A DNA stretch of 64,000 bases from Paenibacillus amylolyticus (GTDB lineage Bacteria; Bacillota; Bacilli; Paenibacillales; Paenibacillaceae), in assembly GCF_029689945.1 (NCBI RefSeq), contig NZ_CP121451.1, forward strand, positions 4,960,001 through 5,024,000, read 5' to 3'. A program made the position numbers and the translations under genes. Below, in pieces: positions 9,869-20,591 of the stretch. The notes below the pieces were generated by a model. The model was not told where the DNA came from. It saw only the letters and a program-made list of their open reading frames with translations, and did not search any database. Each line of letters opens with the position of its first letter. The stretch's first letter is position 1.

Positions 9869-11703
9869 TTAATAGACGTCCCGCTGATAACGTTTCTCCT
9901 GCTGCAACCGTGTCAGATATTCCGATGCCTGCTCAGGCGATAAGCCGCCTTCTTGTTCAAGAATCGTGGTGAGCGCAGCATGCACATCATGTGCCATTTT
10001 TTTCTCGTCACCACAGATATATACGCTCGCACCTTCCTGAAGCCACTGGTACAGTTCTTTGCTGTGTTCCAGCATACGATGTTGTACATACACCTTCTGT
10101 TCCGTATCACGGGAGAAGGCTACATCCATCTTTGTGAGCACACCATCTTTAAGCCAGCGCTGCCATTCTGTCTGGTACAAGAAATCGGTGGAGAAATGCT
10201 GATCTCCGTAGAACAGCCATGTTTTGCCCTCTGCACCTGTTTCTTCACGCTCACCAAGGAAAGCTCTGAACGGCGCTACACCTGTACCTGGGCCAACCAT
10301 GATGATCGGTGTATCCGGGTTCTCAGGAAGCTTGAAATTCGGGTTATGCTGTATATATACAGGCAAGGTGTCGCCAGCTTCAATACGCTCAGCCAGTTGA
10401 ACCGAGCATACGCCGTATCGTTCTCTGCCACGTGCTTCATAACGTACCGTACGTACGGTAAGATGAACTTCATCCGGGAAAGACTTCGAACTACTCGCTA
10501 TCGAATACAGACGTGCCGGAATTTTGCGAAGAACAGCTACGAATTCTGCAGCAGGAATGCCTTTCAGGTTATAATCCTGAACCAGATCCAGCAGATCACA
10601 GCTATTCATGACTGTACGGAATTCGGAATCATCGGCGAGTAATGCCGTCAGGCCACTCTCAGGATTCAGTTTCGCAAGCTGCTCCACGACCGGTTTCGTC
10701 ACCGCTGTAATTTCAAAATAACGCAGCAACGCTTCATGCACAGATGCCTGGTCCCCGTTTTTGTTCACGGTCACGCGCTCATCGGCATTCCATCCCATGG
10801 CTGCAATCAATTCATCGACAAGGCGCGGGTGATTCTCAGGGAATACCCCAAGGCTGTCACCAGGCTCATAGTCCAGGCCGGAGCCTTCCAGAGACAATTC
10901 GATGTGGCGTGTTTCACGATCCGATCCTCTGCCATTCAGATTGAGATTCTCCAGCACTTCCGCCTTGAATGGGTTCGTACGATCATATTCGGATTCCCCT
11001 CCGCTCACCGCAGCTGTAACAGCATCAGCAGTTACCGTGCTCGCAGCAGCAGCTGTACTGCTGAGGGATGCCAGTACTTCATTCATCCACTCCGCAGCCG
11101 GTTCATCAAAATCAACATCACAGTCCACGCGCGGTACTAGGGCTGTACCCCCAATTCCTGCAACCGTTGATCAAAGTCCTTACCTGTCTGACAAAAGAAC
11201 TCATAGGAGGTATCTCCCAGAGCTAGCACCGAGTAACGCAGTCCTTCAAGCTTCGGAGCCCGTTTGCTGTTCAGGAATTCATGCAGCGGAATCGCATTAT
11301 CCGGTGGTTCACCCTCGCCATGCGTACTGACGATGATGAGGAGATTTTCAATTTTCTTGAGTCCGTTCGGTTTGAAATCTCCCATCGATGACAACGTGAC
11401 CTGAAGGCCTTGCTCTTCAAGCTTCTTGGCCAGCTTCTTCGATAGTCCGCTGGAATTCCCGGTTTGTGAACCGAAAAGCACGGTAACTTCACGAGATACT
11501 GGCGCAGCACTGACTGGTGCAATACCTGTAGTTGGAGCAGCCTGTACCAGGTTCGCTGGAGCTGCTATTGTTGCGCTTGCCTGAATTGCTGCAATATATC
11601 CGCTCAACCAAGTCCGTTGTCCATCGGTCAATGTGGGAATAAGACGATTAAGCAGTTCAACTTGTTCTTGATTAAAAGGGCTGTTTGTCACTTGAAGTTC
11701 CAC
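9869..11703 (-). CDS. cysJ: sulfite reductase [NADPH] flavoprotein alpha-subunit (frameshifted)
   Basis: Diflavin reductase that passes electrons from NADPH through FAD and FMN to CysI. It has an N-terminal flavodoxin domain (VLFGSQTGNSSGLSKKLAKK, LGDTSYEFFC), then FAD-binding (RLYSIASS) and NADP-binding (GPGTGVAPFRAFLGER) domains, ending in the family's C-terminal RYQRDVY. The frame breaks at the C run 11148-11152; one more base restores QELGGTALVPRVDCDVDFDE and 611 residues. Start is GTG 11703 with GAGGTGG upstream. It forms an operon with cysI. Confidence 0.92.
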
Positions 11704-11779
11704 TGTTTGCCACCTCGCGCATTGCTTCGATTTTAATTCCGACTAAAATCATCACATTAATTTAATTTCTTCTCTCTAA

Positions 11780-11808
11780 AACCTAACACACCGGGTGTTG
11801 AGGGTCAA
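11780..11808 (-). promoter_or_regulatory. cysJI promoter with palindrome in its spacer
   Basis: On the minus strand TTGACC (11803-11808), a 17-bp spacer and TAGGTT (11780-11785). The spacer is nearly filled by the imperfect dyad AACACACCGGGTGTT (11785-11799). A repressor bound there would block RNA polymerase. I cannot assign the protein. Confidence 0.45.
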
Positions 11809-11875
11809 TTTCAATGATTTTATAGCATTTATCAGTTTCACTGATAAAGGACAAAAACAACAAAAACCCTCCATT

Positions 11876-12310
11876 TTAAACCGAGGATGGTTTTGTTTTA
11901 TTTTTAATTGGATGGCCCGAAAATGTCGAGGTTGAAAGTGGGATATAGTCACTAAAATGATTTCCCAGCACTCTGCTTTTATCTCCGTATACTCTGTCCA
12001 AGTGTTTCTCTCCCCATAGACATATGCGGTCAATGATGTCCTGAAGTGTCAAGCCATACGCTGTCAGTTCATACTCGACCTTGGGCGGAATCTCGGGATG
12101 AATAATCCGATGGATGATTTCATTCTTCTCCAGTTCACGCAGCTGCTGGGTTAAAACCTTCTGGGTAATGCCAGGAATGGCTCTGCGAAGTTCACTTGTT
12201 CGTTTTTTACCTGATATCAGCTGATGCAGAATAAGAATTCTCCATTTTCCACCGACCAGTTCCAGCATCGCCTGCACACCACTCTCATATTGTTTCATTT
12301 CATGTTCCAC
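11876..12310 (-). CDS. HxlR-family winged-helix regulator
   Basis: DNA-binding protein of 144 residues with the HxlR (DUF24) core LVGGKWRILILHQL and PGITQKVLTQQLRELEKNEI. Family members often answer to aldehydes, quinones or disulfide stress, some through a conserved N-terminal cysteine; none is seen here. It is divergent from a flavodoxin-fold reductase, a common pairing (compare YodB, YvaP and CatR systems), and probably represses it. Start is GTG 12310 with GGGGAG 5 bp upstream; ATG 12298 is possible. Confidence 0.88.
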   Translation of the reverse strand: MEHEMKQYESGVQAMLELVGGKWRILILHQLISGKKRTSELRRAIPGITQKVLTQQLRELEKNEIIHRIIHPEIPPKVEYELTAYGLTLQDIIDRICLWGEKHLDRVYGDKSRVLGNHFSDYIPLSTSTFSGHPIKNKTKPSSV

Positions 12311-12344
12311 ATGTACTCCCCATAATTCACATATATGTATACCC

Positions 12345-12433
12345 GTTATTATAAGTAACCGAAGAACTCAAAGGTATCTACAGCACTCTCAGGTGCGTAC
12401 TTCTCAATCTGATGTCATCAAACTTATAATAAC
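12345..12433. promoter_or_regulatory. divergent promoters with inverted 12-bp extended -10 elements
   Basis: GTTATTATAAGT at 12345-12356 and ACTTATAATAAC at 12422-12433 are exact inverted copies, each containing a TATAAT -10 box pointing outwards, one to hxlR and one to the reductase. A factor recognising the 12-mer would act on both promoters at once. Confidence 0.5.
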
Positions 12434-12486
12434 ATTGGTCAGAATGTTTAACCAAAAAAAAAAGAAAAAAGGATGGTTACTCCTAC

Positions 12487-13047
12487 ATGAAAGTTAAACT
12501 GGTCGTTACTCACCCAAGACAGGATTCCTTAACATTTGCCGTGATGAATCGTTTTATAGAAGGAATGAAGGAGAATTCCCATGAGATCGATATCCTCGAT
12601 CTATATCATGACGGATTCGATCCATTATATGGCGTAGAAGATGAGCGAGACTGGCAAAATCCCGATAAACAGCATGCCCCTGTGATTCGCAAAGAGTTGG
12701 ATCGTGTGCTTGCGGCTGATGCCATTGTATTTGTTTTCCCAATTTGGTGGTATAACGTTCCCTCCATGCTCAAAGCTTATCTGGACAAGGTATGGAACAT
12801 GGGGCTGCTGAACAAGGCAAACTCGAAAAAGGCCCTATGGATTGCACTAGCCGGGGGAACGGAGGCTTCATTCCATAAATACGACTATTACAACATGATC
12901 TCCAATTACCTGAATAACGGGATCGCAGGCTATGCAAGAATGCAGGAATCGCGAGTCGAATTCCTCTATGAAACGATTTCAGAATCCAAAGAACATATCG
13001 AAAGCTTACTGGAGCAAGCCTATCAAATCGGCAAACATTACAATTAA
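12487..13047 (+). CDS. NAD(P)H oxidoreductase, flavodoxin-fold (KefF/MdaB type)
   Basis: FMN-dependent NAD(P)H dehydrogenase of 186 residues. The family signature includes the start KLVVTHPRQDSLTFAVMNRF, the strand FVFPIWWYNVPSMLKAYLDK and a late ALAGGTEASF loop that contacts flavin. Such enzymes carry out two-electron reduction of quinones or electrophiles. It is expressed divergently from an HxlR regulator, which suggests induction by quinone or aldehyde stress; that is inference. A ribosome binding site AAAGGATGG precedes it. Confidence 0.87.
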   Translation: MKVKLVVTHPRQDSLTFAVMNRFIEGMKENSHEIDILDLYHDGFDPLYGVEDERDWQNPDKQHAPVIRKELDRVLAADAIVFVFPIWWYNVPSMLKAYLDKVWNMGLLNKANSKKALWIALAGGTEASFHKYDYYNMISNYLNNGIAGYARMQESRVEFLYETISESKEHIESLLEQAYQIGKHYN

Positions 13048-13143
13048 TAATTCGTCCACCTCAACTAACAACCGAAAAAGGATATTACGGGAAATTGCTC
13101 GTTCATTGAGTAGCCCTCTTCTCCCCTTGGCGGGTACAAAATC

Positions 13144-13192
13144 AAGAAGGCTTACGCCAACCTGGATTCAGGTCAAAGTAAGCCTTCTTTTT
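13144..13192. terminator. bidirectional intrinsic terminator
   Basis: AAGAAGGCTTAC pairs with GTAAGCCTTCTT, followed by T's; A's on the other side serve the convergent S-layer hydrolase gene. Confidence 0.9.
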
Positions 13193-13217
13193 CACACGCT
13201 ACAATTCGAATGTATCA

Positions 13218-16200
13218 TCATTTCTTCCATACCAGTTTGCTCATCATCGCATATAGTAACGCAGCCGATTCGGCTCGGGTCGCTTCGTCAAGTGGTTTCA
13301 CCTCACCGTTGTACCCGTGTGCGATCCCCAGATCCACAAGTAATGCCACACTATCCCTGGCATAGGAGCGAATCTCGGAGGCGTCACGGAAACGAGTAAG
13401 GTTATCTGTTGCAGCCTTCTCGGCGTCAACCAGTCCAGCCGCTGCAAGTGCCCTCACTGTCAACGTCATCATCTCCTGACGAGTGATCGTGGACTCTGGC
13501 AGGAAGCGCCCATCACCGGTACCACTGGTAATGCCCAGCGAACGCGCAGCTGTAACTGCTTCGTAATATGGAGCCTTTTCGTTTACATCCATAAACGCAT
13601 TCCCGGAAGAAGCATTCAAACCCAGCGCAGTCATCAACCATTGCATGTATTGGCCCCGGGTCATCTCCTGTTTTGGATGCAACTCTGTGGAATCATTACT
13701 TGCCTTGGCATCAATCACACCTCGAACAGCCAATGCCTCCATCGCTTTCTTGGCCCACTGCAATTCTGCAAGGTCTGTAAATGTCTGCTCCACGGATACA
13801 ACAGCATAATTCCCTGTCGGTGACGTTACGGAAAATACAAGCTGCCCGCTGTTTGGATCGTAGTAACTTTGCGGCAAGGGGCTTGCCACACCGTTCGCGC
13901 CAATGACAAATGCTACAATCCGATCCTCCTGAGCATTTGGCGATAATGGGTAAGGCAGACGAAGATTCAACTTGCTTTCCGATGGCCATGGTTGACCATT
14001 CAATTGAAGCTCAAGCTGGACTCCATACAGCGTGCCAAGCTGATCAGCGACTGTTTTTGGCAACTCCGTTCTGCTCATTCGGATGAATGCAATCCCATCA
14101 CCAACGATATCCTTCGTTAACAATGTCGCGGGAAGTTCCAACATCCCCAGCTCTGTAACCATGTTGAACACATGGGACTCACTCTGATCTATCAACGCAG
14201 AGGCAGGCAGAGTCACTTCATATGCCGTTGCTCCTGAAACCGGCTTCAGCCGGAGTTCGACCAGGCGCTGTCCCGAATCTGTTGAGGGCGCAACTCGAAA
14301 AGCTTCTTTAATCGTTGAAGCATCCACGTTGGACTGCACTACACCCTTCTGGTCAGACTGCCCCTGCAACTCAAGAACAGAACGGTCTTTCTCAGGTTTA
14401 GGCTGAGGTACCGCATTCTCTGCACTTGGGCTGCTACTTCCTGATTGTCCACCACTGTTGCCTGAACCAGAACCGCCTGGATTACCGCCCGAACCAGGGT
14501 CCGTACCTCCAGGGGAAGGAACAGAGGCAAGTACCTTCACCGTCAACGGTACAGTCAGGGCTTTGCTGTCGTCAGCAATTCGAGTAACTTCCAGCGCAAG
14601 TAGTACTGTTGTTTCCTTCGATGGTGGGACAATCGTTCCATCGGTTTGAATGACGGACGGTTCCGAACTGGAAGCAATCTTCACTGTGAAACCTTGCGGC
14701 ACGGATGGCAACTTCAGTTTTTTCGCACCTGCGGAAGGCTGTTCCAGTGCCGTAATGCCTGTAGCTACATCAGCAGCACTCTGCTGAGCCGTGTGCACCT
14801 GATATGCAGAAGATACATCTCTCAGAGGTTGCCCCATCGCGTCAAAAGCTTCCACTTTGTAATAATATGCCGTACCGGGATTCAGTTCACTGTCCGTATA
14901 CTCCCGTCCATTGCCGGTATAAACCACCTTGTACTCACCTTGCTCACGATCTGAGCGGTAAAGCTTGTAGCTTGCTGCACCAAGATGAGCATCCCATTGA
15001 AGCGTTGCACTCGTTGAACCCACTGCATCAGCATTGAGACCAGCACTGTCATTAACCGGTGGCGTGGCATCTGGCTTAACGATCATAATCCAACTAATCA
15101 TCGGGTCCTGCGATGCCGTATTGCGCACGGTCAACTCTAGCTTGTTGTCTGTTACGTTAATCCCTTGGTGTGCTCTCACACCGGCAGGTGTAAACGTGAC
15201 AGCACCGGTATTCGTGCCATTGATGATAAAATTTGCTCTACGCGATACATTGGTCCATGGATCGTTGAATCCGGCGTACACATCGTACGTCCCGTTTGGC
15301 ACATCAAATCTGTAGGTTAAGTCTGTGCCTTTAGGTGAATTGCTGACATTGCCCCCGTTCAGATAACGTACGCTCGAGAATATGTCTCCGCCATTTGAAC
15401 CGGATGGTAATGCATCTACGCTGGTATACCCCCAATGGCGACCCTCTGCCGGAGCGTACATCTGGTCTGCCGTTCCCGGGTTGGCCAGTGTTCCTTTCAT
15501 ATAGGCACCCATAAGATTGTAATCTGCCGTTTCGTATCCTCCGCTGTTCACAAAATATAGGGCATTATCTGGAATGACATTTACACGAACCGCCTGTTTT
15601 TTGTTGTTATATTCCGGTGTCGTTACCTGCAACGTGAGCGGTCCTGGCTTAGCAAAATCTTCTGCCGTCATGGCCCGGTTGTCAATGGTCCATACTGCTG
15701 GGGTTGACACCAGTTCACCGCCGTCGCGCACATTCAATGTGGTTGGCAGAGACGGCACTTTGCCAAGCGGCACTGCTTCTGGCAACGGATCAGCGATATC
15801 CACCTTGCCCATCGAATTCAGCAGATCCGGTGTCCAGCTGTTATACCACTTGATTGCGATGTCGGAGCCAATACCGAACTCAATAGGCAAGAACACGTAT
15901 TTTGCAGCATCATTTGCGAAATTGCCCCCGTTCCACGTATCCCCCACGTAAATGAATTTGCCTTTTTCCGGATCAACCGGAATGACGGATGTGGTCTGTG
16001 TGCCGAAAGCCTTGCCTGGATCGGGGTCACTTGGCAACGTGCGCACGAACGGATTGGTCTGTGTTGACCACCGGCCAAAAATGTTATCCGCCACTGTCAC
16101 TTTGTTTTCGTTAGGGGCCCAGCCGGAAGCTCCGGAAGTCAAAATATAATATTTCCCCTGATACTTGAACATGGCCGGTGCTTCGCGTTGCCCACCCGGG

Positions 16201-18417
16201 AACACCCGCACGTAATCTACGCCGTACTCGGCCTGATAGGTCGAATCACGTACCGGATTGCCCTTGTCATCCGTTCGTCCTTCCTTATGCCAACCCGTTA
16301 CGTCACTGTAATCTTCATTCAGTTTGGAGATATAGAGCGTCAGGTTTTCTTCGCTGGAGTAGATCAGATAACCGGTACCGTCATCGTCCTTGAACAACGT
16401 CATGTCACGAGCCATGCCCTGATCACTTGGGAAGTAATCCTTCTCCCCTTCCGGAGCTCTGTCCATTCGGTAACTCTTCTGATACACAAAAGGTCCAGTT
16501 GGAGAATCGCTGATCGCATAACCGGCCCGAGCCTTACCGTAGTTCGCATTATCGTTATACGGGTCCTTGTCACCGTCCATGTGGGCCCACATCACGTATT
16601 TCTTTGTTTTGTCGTTGTAGATAACCTTCGGTCGTTCAATGATCCGTCCTTTGCGAATATCTGCCCAGATATCCACGCGGTCCTCACGCCCCGCATACAA
16701 TTTGGAGATCAACGGATCATTGTCAAAATCATCCATGGATTGAAGTGTTGTTAGAGCCATGCCTCGGTCTGTCCAGTTCATCAGATCCTTGGAAGAATAC
16801 ACACGCACACCAACCGCTGGCCAGCCGCCTTTATGATATTCGCCATACCAGTAATAGGTCTCCGTCTGTTCATCGTAAAAAAAGCCTGCACCATGCGCAT
16901 CAATTGGCTTCCCGTCCAGATCTGGCCACAATTGCCCTGGTGTAATGCTTGTGCGAACCGTGGCAGCACCCAATGGTGCGGATGCTGGAGAAGCTACACC
17001 GTCCACAGTCGCCTGAATGGTGTAAAAATATCCTGTGCCCATCGTCAGACCACTATCATTAAAGGTGCTTTCACTGCCACTATAGATCTGCTGATACGTA
17101 CCCGTAGCATTGGTAGACCTGAAGAGCGTATACGTTACATCAGATCCAGGAAGAGCATTCCACCCCAGAGAGATTGATGTATCCGTTAAGGCTGTGACAG
17201 CGAACGCTGCAGGAGAATCAATGGCGTATGTTGTCGCTTCTGCAACCGTGCCAGCTGACTCACCAGCCGCATTGAAGGCCGTTACGTGATAGCTGTAGCT
17301 GGTGCCTGGCTCAAGTGCCTGATCTGTATAAGTGAGCCCCTTCCCTTCGTAGATCTGCTCGTATTGCTCACTGCCAGCTTCGGCCCGAACCACACGATAA
17401 CCAGTCGCCTTATCCACAGCAGGCCAAGAAAGCTGAACACGGGTCGCGTTAAGTGCAGTAGCCTTTAATTCAGCCGGAGCCTGTGGCGCAGTAGCAGAAG
17501 TTCGAACTTCCAGCGGAGCAGTCCATGAGGATTCAGTTAATCCTCCGTATTCATAGGCGAGTTTGTAATAGTAGACCGTATCCCCGCTTAATCCGCCATC
17601 CGTGTGTGCCAAAGATCCGGTACGGGTTACCAGAGAATAGCCGCCTTCAGGCGTAGAGGAACGGTAAAGGCGATAACCTGATGCACCCCCGAGTTCAGAC
17701 CATTGCAAGGAAACCGAAGACGCCGTATGCTCGGCGATAGAGAGCTGAATATCGTTCTCCGGCGGTCGCTCAGCAATGATCACGTCATCTGCATGTACCG
17801 ATTGCCACTTGTTCCGAATGCCCACGGCACCCGACCCGTATGTAGGATCGACCAGATCAAATACTAACCGATCGGAGCCATTTTCCACGATATATCCTCG
17901 AATGCTGCTACCTGATAACACCACCTTGAGGGTATACCATGTATTTTTGGCAAATGCATAGTCCACCGTTTTCAAAGTGGTATCTGATCCTGTTCACCCG
18001 TTTGGAGAAAACGAGTTTATTATTGGGAACCTGCATTTGAAAATAGTAAAAGTTGCTCTTATCCTGAAACCGCGGCAATATTCCAGGATACCCCTGACCG
18101 TTTCCCGTGTAAAAGCGCATGGATACGGTCATGTCCGACATAGAGTCTCCGGTAGAAATAATGCCTTCATTGGTATCGCTCTGGAAAAGCGTAAGGTTGG
18201 ATGCATCTGTCGGGTCTGCGATCACTTCCCAGTTGCCTGAGCTTACGTTCCACGCAGGTGCTTCCGTGTATTCCCCATCTGAAAAATCGTCCTGCAGCAA
18301 GGTGACGGGTATACGACCCAGTTCGGCATACGCCTTACTCGGCAGCATCAGCGGCCCCGAAGACAGCGCAAGTGTTGCAGATAACATGAATATCATGGGT
18401 TTCCTGAGTTTATCCAA
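13218..18417 (-). CDS. S-layer-anchored multidomain GH43 glycoside hydrolase (frameshifted)
   Basis: Secreted enzyme of 1732 residues when read through. A signal peptide (FMLSATLALSSG, then AYA) is followed by a lectin-like domain to about 215, three fibronectin III domains (220-485), a GH43 catalytic domain (490-870), an Ig-like domain, a malectin-like carbohydrate module (950-1110), another FN3, a Gly/Ser/Pro linker near 1320, and SLH repeats (1540-1732). GH43 acidic residues are visible in IDAHGAGFFYD, ARDMTLFKDDDG and GQREAPAMFKY; IERPKVIYN resembles subfamily 24-type galactanases, so a galactan or arabinogalactan substrate is possible. The frame shifts near 17985-17995 (one extra A on the coding strand). 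Start is TTG 18417 with AAGGAGA. Confidence 0.85.
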
Positions 18418-18541
18418 TGTTCATTCTCTCCTTTGGCGTGAAAGATGAAAGCATGGTTCTTGAGAGCGCGGTGTTGTTCAGCAGCCTTTCTTCAGCAGCC
18501 GGCGGTCAGTATAGAGAGTGTGGTCCACCTCCTTATATTAA

Positions 18542-18555
18542 TGAAACCGGTTTCA
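18542..18555. promoter_or_regulatory. cre-like operator upstream of GH43 gene
   Basis: TGAAACCGGTTTCA fits the CcpA cre consensus TGWAANCGNTNWCA at every position and lies in an 18-bp perfect palindrome (18540-18557), 125 bp before the start. A weaker relative, TGAAACAGGTTTCT, is at 18641-18654. A dedicated LacI-type regulator could bind instead of CcpA. Confidence 0.6.
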
Positions 18556-18750
18556 TTGAAGTGCAAAAAAAAGACCTGTCTTCCCTTCTAAGTGCAATGA
18601 TACCCATACGGAATACCGTCTCGTCCTTACCCTTATGCAGTGAAACAGGTTTCTATCATAAAAATGTAATCGCTTTCCTGAATTATATTATTGCCTTATT
18701 CAAGCTGTCAACTGTGAATTAGGCGCAAACAATTTTCGTTAAAACCACGC

Positions 18751-18800
18751 AAAAAAGGCGCGAGTTCTGCCTGTTAAGCAAGCAAAATTCGCGCCTTTTC
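18751..18800 (-). terminator. intrinsic terminator of the ABC-F gene
   Basis: AAAAGGCGCGAATT pairs with AACTCGCGCCTTTT on the minus strand, followed by T's, just beyond the ABC-F stop codon. Confidence 0.85.
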
Positions 18801-18836
18801 TCACCGTTCGAGCTTGATCGCAAGTTCGTTCGTAGA

Positions 18837-20393
18837 TTAGAATACTTTCGTTGTCCATGACTCACAATTCCACGTCTCCGTAACTACATCACGGTAGAAT
18901 TCCGGTTCGTGGGAAATCAGAAGAATACTGCCTTTGTAAGCCTTGAGCGCACGTTTCAACTCTTCCTTGGCATCAACGTCCAGATGGTTCGTCGGCTCAT
19001 CGAGTACAAGCAGGTTGGTCTCGTTATTGATCAATTTACAGAGACGCACTTTGGCTTTCTCGCCACCACTGAGCACAGCTACCTTGCTCTCAATGTGTTT
19101 TGTAGTCAAACCACATTTTGCAAGTGCAGCACGAACTTCGAATTGGGTATACGAAGGGAACTCCTGCCAAATCTCTTCAATACAGGTATTGTAGTTCGCA
19201 TCCTTCATCTCTTGCTGGAAGTAACCAATCTCCAGATGTTCACCGCGTTGAACGGTTCCTTCCAGAGCCTGAATTTCACCTAGAATACTGCGCATCAGGG
19301 TTGTTTTACCGATACCGTTCGCACCAACGAGGGCAATCTTCTGTCCACGCTCCATACGCAGATCCAGTGGTCTGGACAACGGTTCATTATAACCAATCAC
19401 AAGACCTTTGGTTTCAAAAATGAGCTTGCCAGACGTTCTTGCGTCACGAAAATTGAACTGTGGTTTCGGTTTTTCCTTGGCAATCTCGATAACTTCCATC
19501 TTGTCGAGTTTCTTCTGTCTGGACATGGCCATGTTACGAGTTGCCACACTTGCTTTGTTCCGGGCTACAAAGTCCTTGAGGTCAGCAATCTCTTGTTGTT
19601 GGCGCTTATAAGCCGACTCCAGCTGCTGTTTTCTCATCTCATGCACTTCCTGGAAGTGATCATAATCGCCCACATAACGGGTCAGATCCTGATTCTCCAT
19701 GTGGTAGATCAAGTTGATAACACTGTTCAGGAACGGAATATCGTGAGAGATCAGAATAAAAGCATTCTCATATTCCTGCAAATATCGTTTCAACCATTCG
19801 ATATGCAATTCATCCAGATAGTTCGTAGGCTCATCCAGGAGCAAAATATCCGGTTTTTCCAGCAGCAGCTTGGCAAGCAATACTTTGGTACGCTGTCCAC
19901 CACTCAGGTCATTGACGTCTTTATCCAGACCGATATCCGTCAGACCCAGACCACGTGCGGTTTCATCCACTTTGGCATCGATCATGTAGAAATCCTGGTT
20001 TGTCAATGTATCCTGGATCGTGCCCACGTCTTCAAGAAGTTGTTCAAGCTCCTCAGGAGTCACATCGCCCATTTTGCCATACATATCATTCATTTCCTGC
20101 TCCATGTCGAACAAATACTGGAACGCGCCGCGAAGTACGTCGCGGATCGATTGACCTTTGTTCAGTACAGCATGCTGGTCCAGATAACCAACACGCATCC
20201 GTTTGGACCACTCCACCTTGCCTTCATCCGGCTGAAGTTTGCCTGTAATAATGTTCATGAAGGTGGATTTACCTTCACCATTAGCCCCGATCAGACCAAT
20301 ATGTTCGCCCTTCAACAGGCGGAATGATACGTCGTTAAAGATAGCACGGTCACCAAAACCGTGGCTTAATTTTTCTACATTTAATATGCTCAT
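18837..20393 (-). CDS. ABC-F family ATPase (YkpA/YbiT type)
   Basis: Soluble protein of 518 residues with two ATP-binding cassettes and no membrane segment. Walker A motifs are GANGEGKST and GANGIGKTT; signatures are LSGGQRTK and LSGGEKAK; each Walker B is followed by DEPTN. An arm/linker lies between the cassettes (about 230-330, rich in Lys/Gln). ABC-F proteins bind the ribosomal E site; some protect from antibiotics, others, including the YbiT/YkpA group, are housekeeping translation factors. The short C-terminus with WNCESWTTKVF suggests the housekeeping group. No antibiotic-resistance leader peptide is seen upstream. Confidence 0.9.
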   Translation of the reverse strand: MSILNVEKLSHGFGDRAIFNDVSFRLLKGEHIGLIGANGEGKSTFMNIITGKLQPDEGKVEWSKRMRVGYLDQHAVLNKGQSIRDVLRGAFQYLFDMEQEMNDMYGKMGDVTPEELEQLLEDVGTIQDTLTNQDFYMIDAKVDETARGLGLTDIGLDKDVNDLSGGQRTKVLLAKLLLEKPDILLLDEPTNYLDELHIEWLKRYLQEYENAFILISHDIPFLNSVINLIYHMENQDLTRYVGDYDHFQEVHEMRKQQLESAYKRQQQEIADLKDFVARNKASVATRNMAMSRQKKLDKMEVIEIAKEKPKPQFNFRDARTSGKLIFETKGLVIGYNEPLSRPLDLRMERGQKIALVGANGIGKTTLMRSILGEIQALEGTVQRGEHLEIGYFQQEMKDANYNTCIEEIWQEFPSYTQFEVRAALAKCGLTTKHIESKVAVLSGGEKAKVRLCKLINNETNLLVLDEPTNHLDVDAKEELKRALKAYKGSILLISHEPEFYRDVVTETWNCESWTTKVF

Positions 20394-20591
20394 TCATGAC
20401 ACCTTTTCTATATAGACTTAATTCTTTGTATATTATAAGCGTTATATCCTGCACAACTCAACGCCATATTCAAAATTAGTGCACCTTTTTGTCTGAAATT
20501 TGCCTTATAGGAAAGGATGGGTTAAAATTTTGCCTTAACGAAATATTACTATAATAGAACGGAGCTCTTCTAAGAGCATCAGGTGAACAAT

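Noticed and set aside
16188..16754. Plus-strand open frame opposite the GH43 domain
   Set aside because: Antisense shadow of a well-supported catalytic domain, with low-complexity protein sequence.
18837..20393. Antibiotic-resistance ABC-F (Vga/Msr/Lsa type)
   Set aside because: The interdomain linker is short and the C-terminus lacks an extension; no leader peptide or attenuator is seen, so a housekeeping YkpA/YbiT-type factor fits better.
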